This document shows, one piece after another, positions 54,066-64,000 of a stretch of DNA of 64,000 nucleotides. How positions within the stretch are numbered: position 1 is the stretch's first letter; the number at the start of each line of letters is the position of its first letter. Origin of the DNA: Eucalyptus grandis. Taxonomy: Eukaryota; Streptophyta; Magnoliopsida; Myrtales; Myrtaceae. The position numbers and the translations under genes were made by a program. The notes under the pieces are model-generated. The model was not told where the DNA came from and did not search any database. It saw only the letters and a list, made by a program, of their open reading frames with translations. The stretch is from positions 30,233,803 to 30,297,802 of the forward strand of contig NC_052619.1 of assembly GCF_016545825.1 (NCBI RefSeq), read 5' to 3'.

Positions 54066-57000
54066 TATGACATCCCAAATTTTCAATTCTGCTTTCAATT
54101 AAATTAATCGGGTATTTCAGCGACGTGCTTATAGGGCTGTTTTTAAAGCTGATCACTCTCAAGATAACTAGACTATTTGGAAAAGCCATTAAGGAATTGT
54201 AATGCAATAAACTTGAGAATTCGACTAGGAATCGGCTACTTGACCGTGCTCATCTTTAGAGGCCATTACGACACAGTTAAAAATCGATCATGGATCAAAG
54301 ATAAGTTAGTTCGACTGAGATGTGTGGCTAAACGTGGGTGATTCCACTAAATTGGAAAATTCTCGTCTACCGATACTAGATTGATTTTTCTATCATTTTG
54401 GTACCCTGTGTCCGTATTTGAGTCCTCAAGATTTTCACGACAACTGAGAGTCGCCAATGTGTCGAGTGGGTTCATTGTGGCTCAAAGAAAATCAACCACG
54501 GGTCGTTTGCACTAAAAATTTCTTAAAGTTACCCGGTAGCCTAGGTCATGCTAAAAACGCGACAAAGTGAAATTAACCGCGAATTTGAATCCGATTTCAA
54601 AAATTGAAAGTTCTGTCAAGTTATAAACCATTTTAGGAACGTTGACTTAGTCTTAGAAGATTTTTCTGCAAACCGAGACTTTTTGGGAAAAAGTCGTCAT
54701 AGGGCCGTTTTTGTTCAGATAATGTCAAGGACCATTTTTGATTGCGCCATTGGAATGCAAATGTGATCAATTGGTGAGGAAAAATACCAATTTGATCGAG
54801 GACTCAACCATGGAATTTATAGAGGCCAAATTGAGTGGATTCAAGAAGCTTTTGGTGTCCAATTTGAGGGAAAACACTTGAAATTCATATGCCCCCCACC
54901 CATGACTTATGGACCACTTTAATTGAGCTTCTAGAAGGACTTTGGTGGCTGATTTTCAGCCAAGAGATGTAACTCATGGAGAGGAAGGGGACCAATTTGA
55001 TAAGGTTTAAGGCTTGGTAGGCTCCATGTTCCCTCATCTCTCCCTCTCTCCCTCACCTGCCGTCGACAACCTCTTCCTCCCCTACATTGTACTTTGAGAA
55101 CTTCCAAATCTGCCGAGAAAAGCCAATCCGAAGCCCTCGCCACCATAGATGCCATCGCTCGACACCGTTCGCCATCTCGCCTCGCGCGCACCATCATGCC
55201 TTGCTCGCATGACCCTAACACCCTAGCCGTCTCCGTCCACCTTGTTCGTGTGTCCACCAAGCCCTTCAGCCAGCACATGCCGTCGTCCAACTCACCTTAG
55301 CCGTCATGAGGCCCTGCCGTTGGCCACCGAGCACCTTTGCTGCCTCCGCCGCCCATACTCACCTCAACCAGCCCTTGCTTTCCTCTCTTTCAGCCCCTAA
55401 ACAGAAGCAAAAGAGTGTGTTTCTAGTAGCATCTTTGGCCCGTTTTGGAAGTGTTTCGGACCTCAATTGCTAAGCCCACTTTGAAATTAGTTGAGCCTCG
55501 CCGCGTCCCCATCGTTTCGAACCGATCGGATCGCTAATCAAGTAAGTTTAACTCACTAATCCTTGCTTAATAGGTTAATGACGCTTAAGGATTGATTAGT
55601 TTAGGTTAAACATGGATTAGGTGATTAATTAGATTAAATTAGTGAATTTAATTAATTATTGATACATGTTAGGTGGATAGTCAGTACAATTAGAGCTAGA
55701 CAAGCTCTAGTATTTATCTAGAGTGATTTGGAAATTTTTCGGATCCGTCTCGGCTTTCAATTAGGCTTTACGAGCCTAAGTTTTAATTATTGGCATTTAT
55801 TTATTAATTTTCATAATTAATTAATTAATTAATTTCCGAAAATTAGATTGAGATAGTCAGTGACCGGAATTTTATGCAGATTGCTATGGTATGGTCCATT
55901 TATTTAATTGAGCCCAATTTTGTGTTGAATTGGTGTAATTATGATTTTAGGATTTTATTCATAAATTAATTAATTTCAGTAATTAATTGAAAAATCACCG
56001 GGCGTCAATTGACAACGCCAAAAATATTTTGGTGGATTGGAAAAATTGATGGAACTTGTGGAGAGGAAAATATTATATTTTTGCTAAGATCGACCGTGTA
56101 CTCACACACGAGTATTTTTATTATATCATCCTACAAGCTCTAATATGTCAGTTTAGAGCGAATAGTATACCTATATCAACCTACGGGCTCTGATATGTCA
56201 ACTTAGCGTGAGTAGTATACTTTATCAGCTTATAGTGAGCAATATTATTATCAGCTTAGAGCAAGCATTATTTGTATACTATATCAGCCTTCGGGCGATA
56301 TGTCAGTTTAGTGCAAGTAGTATACTATTTATCAGCTTAGAGCGAGCTATACTATCTATATATCAACTTAGAGTGAGCAATCCTGAACTATGACCAGACT
56401 TAATATAGTATTAATTGAGATGACCGGGATGGGTCTTATTGACATGGAATCAACTGAGTCGATTGATCAATAATTTGATATGTTTGAACAATTTGATTTG
56501 TTGATGTGACTCAATGAGATTATGAATTATATTGACTTGCAAGAAGGAAATCAAGGCCAAGGTAAGTCCTCTGACTCGTGGTTATGCCTAAGTAGCCCTT
56601 AGGGCGAATTTGCTTCCTAATCGAGTCTTAGGGGGGTTGAACTTGCTGAGACGTAGTCTCACCCCGTTGTGGGACAACATTTCAAGTCCATAGATGGCAA
56701 CCCCGCTTGAACATTTTGGTCAACCGAAGAAATTCACAGAATAGAGTTATCACATTATGATACATGGGCACCCTGAAGGGTTAGAATATGTGCTGGTGAG
56801 ATCCATAGTCTAGGTTGATGCGGGTTTACCCAAAAAGGTGTCCCATCGATACAGGTCATGGTATCATCATTTCAATGATGGACGAAGGGAGGGCCCTATG
56901 CCAGAATCTGATATACCTTTGTATGTGATGGAGGTTGCTTTTGGAAAGGGTACTGCAGACCATAAGGATGGATCGGTGGTGAACATGAAGGATCCCAAGC

Positions 57001-57388
57001 TTGATGATCTTGATTCTCTGGTGTACTCAGCAGTGGGCTCCAGTTGGAGCGTGGAAGAAGGAGAGATCGAGGATGATGATGACCCGAAGTAGATTAGAAA
57101 CCCCCACCCCTGTCTGCAGACTTTGTTTTATGAACTTGTTTGAGTAGGACCTAATTTGGTAGTTCACATTGTATATATATGCACTGGTTTGAAATGTATA
57201 TAAGTGTGGTTGTTTTTCAGGTTCGAGATTTATGGCCCTACTTTTCTATCCCATTGTTTAATTGTCTGGGGATTATTTATATGCTTCCACATGCGTATTA
57301 AAATGAAATGATCAACGATGCGTCCTATGACGTCACAATTTAATCAATCAGGTAGGGATGGGCGTGCGCCCGAGGATCGGGCGTGACA
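54066..57388 (+). mobile_element. 5' LTR of the right gypsy element (3.3 kb)
   Basis: Starts TATGACATCCCAAATTTTC (the initial TG has become TA) and ends GGGCGTGACA, followed 12 bases later by an initiator-Met PBS. It shows the long C/T-rich leader (55030-55330), TTAATTAA-rich tract, AGTATACT sub-repeats (56150-56380) and GCTGAGACGTAGTCTCACC (56651). A matching 3' LTR begins at 62291; the two have visibly diverged (many substitutions per 100 bp), so the insertion is old. It differs from the left-element LTR by an extra segment at about 56710-57095. Confidence 0.88.
56751..57092 (+). other. Open-frame-containing extra segment inside the 5' LTR
   Basis: This frame (one TAG at 56811-56813) reads HPEGLEYVLVRSIV, VDAGLPKKVSHRYRSWYHHF, PMPESDIPLYVMEVAFGKGT, then an acidic end (VEEGEIEDDDDPK-stop). 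The left-element LTR and the solo LTR lack the segment at the same point. It has coding-like amino-acid composition and a clear stop but no recognised domain. It may be a captured host-gene piece or decayed element sequence. Whether the 3' LTR also has it cannot be seen (window end). Confidence 0.35.
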
Positions 57389-57400
57389 TCCCCCTTTAAG

Positions 57401-57412
57401 TGGTATTAAAGC
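57401..57412 (+). other. Primer-binding site (initiator-Met type)
   Basis: TGGTATTAAAGC matches the usual TGGTATCAGAGC of plant gypsy elements at 10 of 12 positions, 12 bases after the LTR end. Confidence 0.75.
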
Positions 57413-57592
57413 ATGATTTAGGATTAGAGCAATAAGATGAGATGGTCTATGGGATAGTAGTAGGAATGGCATTTAAATTCATGCCGGTGCATGTCTGTGG
57501 TAGCTAATTGGTAGAATTACTTATTGTTTAGATCACTTTGTTTCTAATTTGGTGTGGAATTGGAAACTGGTTTCAGTAGAGAAATCTGAGCC

Positions 57593-58752
57593 ATGAGTGA
57601 TCAAGAGCAGAAGACTCCTAGTAAGAGAACCGTCGGGGCCGTGACTCGAGGTAAGACGCCGACCAAAGTTGGTACTCGAGGAGGCCGAGGTAGAGCACTA
57701 GCTCAAGCTAGCACAGGTATAGTAGCACCACCTTTCGTGGGTGCTGGGGTAGCAACTCTTGGTAATCTTAAAATTGAAGGGATCATGCAGGCGCTAGAGG
57801 CCATGAGAGATGTGATAGGGCAGCAGGCCTATAATCAAGCCGTTATTGCTGTCATCGCTGCTACTACTACCATTGCCGCCGTCGCTGAGGCCGCACCTGT
57901 TGCTGCACCTACCAAAGTTCAGCCTGAGAATGTCGTAGTGTAGAGAGAGAGAGACCGATACACAAGTTGGTGGAATAGTTAGGTACTAGAGATCTTGAGG
58001 CCACGTCTCTTTGGATTCAAGATCTGGAAAAGGCTTTTGCACTTTTGATGTGCACTAAATAGGAGAAAGTAACCATGGCAGTCTATCAGTTACAGGGTAA
58101 TGCCAATACCTGATGGAGATCCGCTAGAGAGACTGTATTTCCAGGAGGAGTAGTCTCGCTGTGGGATGCTTTTCTCAGGGCATTTAATGAATAGTATTTC
58201 TGAAGGAGCGTTGGAGAGCAGAAAATGGAAGAGTTTTAGTGTCTCCGTTAGGGGACAATAACTGTTGACCAGTACGGGGTCAAATTCGCGGAGCTTTCTT
58301 AGTATGCTCTGAGGCTGATTTAAGATCCTAAAGAGAAAGCTCGAAGGTTCAAGAATGGCCTTCAACAAGAGTTGAAACAGCTGTTGGTGCCGCTTGATTT
58401 GATTGATTATCAAAAATTTACCATCGAGCACAGCTGCTCGAAAAAGCCTAAACAAGCAAGTCACCTCATCTGGATCGAGGTTTAGTTCGCATCGAGAAGG
58501 AATTCGCCATGGGAAGAGGCCCATGATTGGAGATAGATTCCAAATTCCACACAATAGGAAGGGTGAAATTGGAAAGTCAAGGCCGAGCCAGAATATAGTA
58601 TGTCATCTGTGTGGAAGGCAACATGGTTCAACCCCGTGCCCTCAAAGAACAGGCGCTTGTTTTGAATGTGGTCGGCAGAGCCACATGGCCAGAGATTGTC
58701 CTAGGCGACCAAGAGGACAATCGCAGTTGCCGCTACCGCCACCTATGGGTTA
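57593..58752 (+). pseudogene. gag: gag of the right gypsy element (decayed)
   Basis: Starts MSDQEQKTPSKRTVGAVTRG with a basic, Ala-rich N-terminus, stops at 57941, and is recognisable further in other frames (58080-58400: WWRSARE-, FLRAF-like pieces). The C-terminal part (58560-58752) reads RKGEIGKSRPSQN, then a zinc-knuckle-like C-x2-C-G..H...C and an intact CCHC knuckle CFECGRQSHMARDC, ending in PRRPRGQSQ. The order is typical for a Del/Tekay-type element. Several stops and frameshifts make it non-functional. Confidence 0.8.
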
Positions 58753-58879
58753 GATCATAAGGTATGCGCCTCAGAACGTGTCGCAAGGAGAACAGCTCAG
58801 ACCCCCAGTTCAAGGCACAGTGTATGCCATCACACAAGGTCAGGCAGAGGCTGCGCCTGACGTGATCACAAGGATGGTT

Positions 58880-59375
58880 GTATGGTTTCGTTGAACAACT
58901 ATCCTGCTTACACGTTATTTGGTCTAGGAGCAACTCATTCTTTCATTGCCGAACAATATGTTAAGTTGATAGGAGTAAGTCCTATATTATTGGAGTCGGC
59001 AGTTAGCATATCTACACCATTGAAGGATAAAGTAATATCTGCTTTGGGTTGTTTTGGTTGCAAGTTAGTGATTGGTGAGTGAGAGGGGAAAATAGATCTA
59101 TTAGTCCTAGCCATGTATGACTTTGATCTAATAGTTGGCATGGACTGGCTCACAAAGCAACTAGCTAAAATGGACTGCTATTGCAAGATGATTCAGTTTG
59201 ACCCGTTAGAGGGTGAGAGCTTCAAGTTTGTCGAGAATCGAGGAGGACCCTTAATTATCTTGATCTTGTCACCAGAGGCAACTCGTTTGATAGACAAGGG
59301 TTGTCAAGGTTACCTAGCAATTGTCATGGATACGACAGTTGAAAAGCTGAAAGTCGAAGATATTTCAGTAGTATA
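58880..59375 (+). pseudogene. Aspartic protease region, active site altered
   Basis: Two frames cover the protease: VSLNNYPAYTLFGLGATHSF (usual motif DSGATHS; here the catalytic Asp position reads Gly and the next residue Leu), then after a stop near 59080 MYDFDLIVGMDWL, the second conserved segment. Loss of the Asp alone would abolish cleavage. Confidence 0.8.
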
Positions 59376-60750
59376 AGAATTTCCATATGTATTCTGAATG
59401 AATTGCCAAGTCTACAGCCAAAAAGGGAGATTGAATTCATGATAGAGCTAGCGCCCATGACATAACCAATCTCTGAGGCTCCTTACCGGATGGTGTTATT
59501 TGAGTTGAAGGAACTGAAGGTACATATGCAGAAGTTATTGGATAAGGGATTCATTCATCCTAATGCATCATCACCTTGGGGAGCACCAGTTCTAATCATG
59601 AAGAAGAAAGATGGGTCGTTGCGCCTATGCATCGACTATCAGCAACTCAATCAGATAACGATCAAAAACAAGTATCCACTCCCGAGAATCGATGACCTGT
59701 TCGATCAGTTACAAGCAACATCGATATTTTCAAAGATCGACTTGAGGACAGATATCATCAGCTGAGGATCAAGAAGGAGGATATTCCTAAGTCAGCATTT
59801 CGTACTTGATATGGTCATTATGAGTTCACAGTGATGCCATTTTGGGTTAATGAATGCTCCAGCTGCCTTCATGGATCTGATGAACCGAGTATTCAATGAA
59901 TATCTAAATCAGTTTGTGATCATATTCTAGTGTATTCAAGAAGTGATGAAGAGCATGAGAGTCATTTGAGAGTAGTATTGCAACTTTGAGAGTTCATCAG
60001 TTGTACACAAAATTCAGTAAGTGCAAGTTTTGGTTGACTCGTGTTACGTTCCTAGGTTACGTGATTTCAGGTGAAGGAATTTCTGTGGACCCGAGCAAGA
60101 TTGAAGCCATGATTAATTGGCCAAGATCGACTATTGTGATAGAAATCTGAAGTTTTCTAGGTTTGGCAGGTTATTATAGACGGTTTGTGAAAGGGTTTTT
60201 AGCATTAGCATCGCCCTTGACTAAACTCTTGAAGAAAGAAGAGAAGTTCGTTTGGATAGACTAGTGCAAGAGTAGTTTCCAAGAGCTTAAGCAAAAACTG
60301 ACTATGGCACCTGTGCTGACCATTCCATCTGGTCCTAGAGGATACGAGATCTACAGTGATGCGTCGTTCACAGGGCTAGGTTGCGTGCTAATGCAACATG
60401 GTAAGGTTGTTGCCTACGCCTCCCGTCAGTTGAGACCTCATGAACAAAATTACCTGACGCATGATTTAGAACTCGTGGCAATTATATTTGCCTTGAAGAT
60501 TTAGAGACACTATTTATGCGGAGAAAGATTCTAGATCTTCAGGGACCATCAAAGTCTCAAGTACTTAATCTCTCAAAAAGAGTTGAATATGAGACATCGA
60601 TGATGGATGGAATTACTAAAGGACTACGACCGTGATATCCTATATCACCCTGGGAAGGCAAATAAGGTCGCCAATGCCTTGACTCAAAAGTCTTCAGTTG
60701 CTCATATGTTGGTGAAAGAGTTGAATTTAATCGAGAGAGCTTGAGATTCG
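59376..60750 (+). pseudogene. Reverse transcriptase / RNase H, catalytic motif deleted
   Basis: Starts in [20 protein letters not shown] and [20 protein letters not shown], with clear fingers/palm sequence, then [11 protein letters not shown] and frame changes. At about 59921 the expected F(I/V)DDILVYS motif is reduced: FVI is followed by [11 protein letters not shown] after loss of about four codons that include both catalytic Asp residues. RNase H follows in frame (60304: [33 protein letters not shown]), then DHQSLKYLISQKELNMRH and YHPGKANKVANAL. It is an inactive copy. Confidence 0.87.
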
Positions 60751-62275
60751 GTGTTCAAGTTTGAGGTGTGCCACCTTTCTAATCTTATGGCCACCCTCAG
60801 AATTGAGTCGGATATTCAGATCAGAATCAAGCTACTTCAGCCGACAGACCCTGATATTCAGAATATTTTACAAAATGATACCGAGAAAAGAAAAGCTGAC
60901 TTTCAGATTTCTGAAGATAGAACGCTGAGGTTCCAAGGACGATTGGTTGTACTTGAGATGTAGTGCTTAGAGAGGATATCTTGTTAGAAGCACATCGTAG
61001 CAGTTACAGCATTTATCCTGGCAGTACTAAGATATATCAAAATCCGCGTCAACACTATTGGTGGTCGGGTATGAAGGCGGACATTGCCAAGCATGTCGCC
61101 AAGTGTTTGACGCGTCGGTAGGTCAAAGCTCATAATTGCAAGCCGGGAGGATTTATGCAACCTCTTAAGATCTTAAAGTGGAAATGGGAGCATATCACGA
61201 TGGATTTCGTGATTGAATTATCGAGGAGTCAGAGAGAAAATGATTCGATTTGGGTGGTGGTCAATAGATTGACCAAGTCGGCCCACTTCATGCAGTGCAA
61301 AAGGACCTCAGTTTGGATAGACACGCAGATTTATATGTGCGTCAAGTAGTTCGTCTACATGGAGTGCCGGTAACGATTAGTTCAGATCAAGACCCAAGAT
61401 TTACCATCGCCTTTTGGAAGAGCTTACAGAGCGCTTTAGATACCAAGCTGCAATATAGTATGGAATATCATCCTCAAATGGATGGCCAATCAGAGATGAC
61501 AATTCAAACCCTCGAGGACATGCTACGAGCTTGTGTACTGGATTTCAAGGTAAGTTTGGAAGAACAGCTTCATCTAGCGGAATTTGTCCTACAACAATAG
61601 TTATCAATCGAGCATCCAGATGGCTCATTTTGAAGCGTTGTATGGTAGAGTGTGTAGAACACTAGTGTGTTGGGATGAAGTCGGGGAAAGAAATATTACA
61701 GGCCCATAATTGGTTCAGCAATCAGTGGATGCCGTTGCAGTGAGCAGAGGCAGACTAAAGACCACTCAGAGCAGATAGAAAAGCTATGCAGATAAGCGCC
61801 AAAGACCATTGGAATTCCAAATTGGTGATCACGTTTTTCTAAAGTGTCACCGATGAGGGGAACTTCGTGCTTTGGCAAGAAAGGAAAACTAAGTCCAAGG
61901 TACGTAGGTCCGTTTGAGATTCTTGAGATAATCGGGACCTTAACGTATTATCTTGCGTTGCCGCCGAGACTGGCACAAGTGCATGACGTCTTTCACATGT
62001 CGATGTTGATGAAGTACTAGCCTAACTCGACCCACGTGCTTAATTTTGAAGAATTGGATGTGGATGATCGAGTGTCATACGTTAAAGCCCGGTTCAGATT
62101 GTGGATAGAAAAGAACAAGTTCTGCATACAAAGACCATCTCGTTGGTCAAAGTGATATGGTAACATCACGGTATTGAAGGAGCAACACGGGAGATTGAAG
62201 AGTCGATGAGACAATTATACCCTACGTTTTTGCTTAAGTATTGTAATAGTTTAAATTTCGATGATGAAATTTTTA
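60751..62275 (+). pseudogene. Integrase with C-terminal chromodomain-like tail
   Basis: The zinc domain (61000-61125) is damaged: SIYPGS for SIHPGS and CLTRR for CxxC. The core keeps MDF (near 61203), SSDQDPRF (near 61385) and [15 protein letters not shown], so the DDE triad is present but spread over two frames (61155-61349 and 61295-61600). The tail at 61850-62275 (FHMSMLMKY; SLVKV; LNFDDEIF) corresponds to the chromodomain end of Del/Tekay-type integrases. Stops at 61600 and beyond. Confidence 0.83.
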
Positions 62276-62276
62276 T

Positions 62277-62289
62277 AAGAGGAGAAGAC
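62277..62289 (+). other. Polypurine tract of the right gypsy element
   Basis: AAGAGGAGAAGAC directly before the 3' LTR start. Confidence 0.7.
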
Positions 62290-62290
62290 T

Positions 62291-64000
62291 TATAACATCC
62301 CAAAATTTCATTTCTACTTTCAATTAAATTGATCGGACATTTTACTGACGCGCCTATAGGGTTGTTCTCAAAGCTTATCACTTTTGAAATAACTAGATTA
62401 TCTGGGAAAGCCATTAAGAAATTATAATACAATAGACTTAAGAATTTGACTAGGAATCGGCTACTCGACCGTACTCATTTTTAAAGGCCATTACGACACA
62501 GTTAAAAATCGATTAAAGATCGAAATAGGTTGGTTTGATTGAGATGTGTGGTTAAACGTGAGTGACTCCATTAAATTGGAAAATTCTCGTCGACCAACAC
62601 TAGACTAATTTTTTTAATCGTTTTGGTACCTTGTGTCCGTATTTGAATCCTCAAGATTTTCAAGACAACCAAAAGTTGCCAATGTGTCGAGTGGGTTCAT
62701 TTGGCTCAAAGAAAATCGACCATGGGTCATTTGCACTAAAATTTTCTAAAAGCTACCAAGTAGCCTAGGTCACGCTAAAAACACGCTAGAGTAAAATTAA
62801 CTACGAATTTGAATCCGATTTCAGAAATTGAAAGTTCTGTTATGTCACAAATCATTTTAGGAACGTTGACTCAATCTCAGAAGATTTTTTTGCAAACCGA
62901 GACTTTTTGGGAAAAAGTCACCGTATGGTCGTTTTTGTTCGGAAAATGTGATTGACCATTTTTTTTTATCACGCAATTAGGATGCAAATGGGATCAATTG
63001 GTGAGGAAAAATACCAATTTGATCGAGGACTTGACAATGGAATTATAGAAGCCAAATTAAGGGGATTCAAGAAACTTTTGGTGTCCAATTTGAGGGAAAA
63101 CACTTGAAATTCGTATGCTCTACCCATGACTTATGGACCACTTCAATTGAGCTTCTAAAAGGACTTTGGTGGCTAATTTTCAGCCAAGGTATGCAGCTGG
63201 TGGAGAGGAATGGTCAAGGGGACCAATTTGATAAGGTTGAAGGCTTGGTAGGCCCTTTGTTCCCTCATCTCTCCCCTCTCTCTCACCGGCCGTCAACAGC
63301 CTCTTCCTTCCCCTTCATTGTGCTTTGAGAACTTCCAAATCTGCAGAGAGAAGCCAACCGAAGCCCTTGCCGCTGTAAATGCCACTACTCGACACCGCTC
63401 ACCACCCCACCTCTTGCACACCATCGCGCCTTGCTCGCACGACCCTAACGCCCCAACTGTCTTCGTCTGCCTTGTTTGTGTGTCCACTAAGCCTTTTGGC
63501 TAGCATGGGCCGCCATCCAACTCACCTCAGCCACCATGAGGCCTCGCCATTGGCCGCCGAGCACCCTTGCTGCCTTCACCGCCCTTGCTTTCCTCTTTTT
63601 CAGCCCTTAAACAGAAGCAAAAGGAGCGGGTTTCCAGTAGTGTCTTTAGCCTATTTTAGAAGTGTTCCGGACCTCAATTGCCAAGCCCACTTTGTAGTTA
63701 GTTGAGCCTCGCCGCATCCCCGTCATTTCGAACTAATCGGATCGCTAATCAAGTGAGTTTAACTCACTAATCCTCGTTTAGTAGGTTAATGATGCTTAAT
63801 GATTGATTAGTTTAGATTAATCATGGATTAAGTGATTAGTTATATTAGATTAGTGAATTTAATTAATTACCGATGCATGTTAGGTGGATAGTTAGGGTAA
63901 TTAGGGCCTAGATAAGCTCTAGTATTTATCTAGAGTTATTCAGAAATTTCTGAGTTCGTCTCAGCTTTCAATTAGGTTTTACGGGCCTAATTTTTAATTA
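62291..64000 (+). mobile_element. 3' LTR of the right gypsy element (partial, cut by window end)
   Basis: Starts TATAACATCCCAAAATTTC and aligns with 54066-55800, e.g. TGCGATTGGAATGCAAAT against ACGCAATTAGGATGCAAAT and the C/T-rich leader at 63260-63600. 1710 bp are visible; the rest of the LTR and the right target-site duplication are outside the window. Confidence 0.85.

Overview
The window is plant nuclear DNA, almost certainly from a eudicot. It is AT-rich and intron-tolerant, carries Ty3/gypsy and Ty1/copia debris, and holds remnants of both CC-NBS-LRR (CNL) and TIR-type resistance genes; TIR-NBS-LRR genes are characteristic of eudicots. A Myrtales origin is only a guess. I see no intact cellular gene. 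It is best read as a decayed resistance-gene (NLR) neighbourhood filled with nested mobile elements.

Layout. 1-4893 is the 3' part of a degraded gypsy chromovirus-like element (pol debris plus a 3.3 kb 3' LTR). 5141-5603 (minus) is a small two-exon pseudogene resembling GRF-type zinc-finger/membrane proteins. 6790-8460 is the first of three paralogous NLR-flank segments (others at 44720-47900 and 52122-54065). 8461-13000 is a patchwork of copia fragments in both orientations, short duplications and a TIR-domain fragment. 14265-14328 and 43773-44700 are the two halves of a CNL pseudogene.

The CNL pseudogene is split by the dominant object: a 29.4 kb insertion at 14329-43772 flanked by a perfect 5-bp target-site duplication (TGGAC). 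It is a tandem LTR-internal-LTR-internal-LTR-internal-LTR array of one minus-strand retrotransposon (four LTRs of about 2.7-2.8 kb, three internal regions of about 6.1-6.2 kb). Each internal region has a primer-binding site, a Tat/Ogre-like gag gene of about 550 codons and no pol, so the element is non-autonomous. Downstream of gag is about 3.3 kb of apparently non-coding sequence with a second, internal PPT/LTR-edge-like site, a regular array of small stem-loops, a duplicated A/T-rich block with a 34-35 nt oligo(A) tract on the sense strand, and the true PPT. The LTRs carry a TATA box and a pair of duplicated hairpins that differ by compensatory changes.

Right of the array: CNL leucine-rich-repeat debris, a second NLR flank with two small TIR-type DNA-transposon candidates and a foldback repeat, a solo LTR (49100-52121) of the long gypsy family with near-perfect TSD, a third NLR flank carrying a SINE-like insertion and a five-unit 174-bp tandem repeat, and a nearly full-length but inactivated gypsy element (54066 to the window end) inserted into that flank.

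The most unusual signal is the gag-only element with its sense-strand hairpin array and its four-LTR chain behind a single target-site duplication. All statements come from reading the sequence; no database search or alignment program was run.
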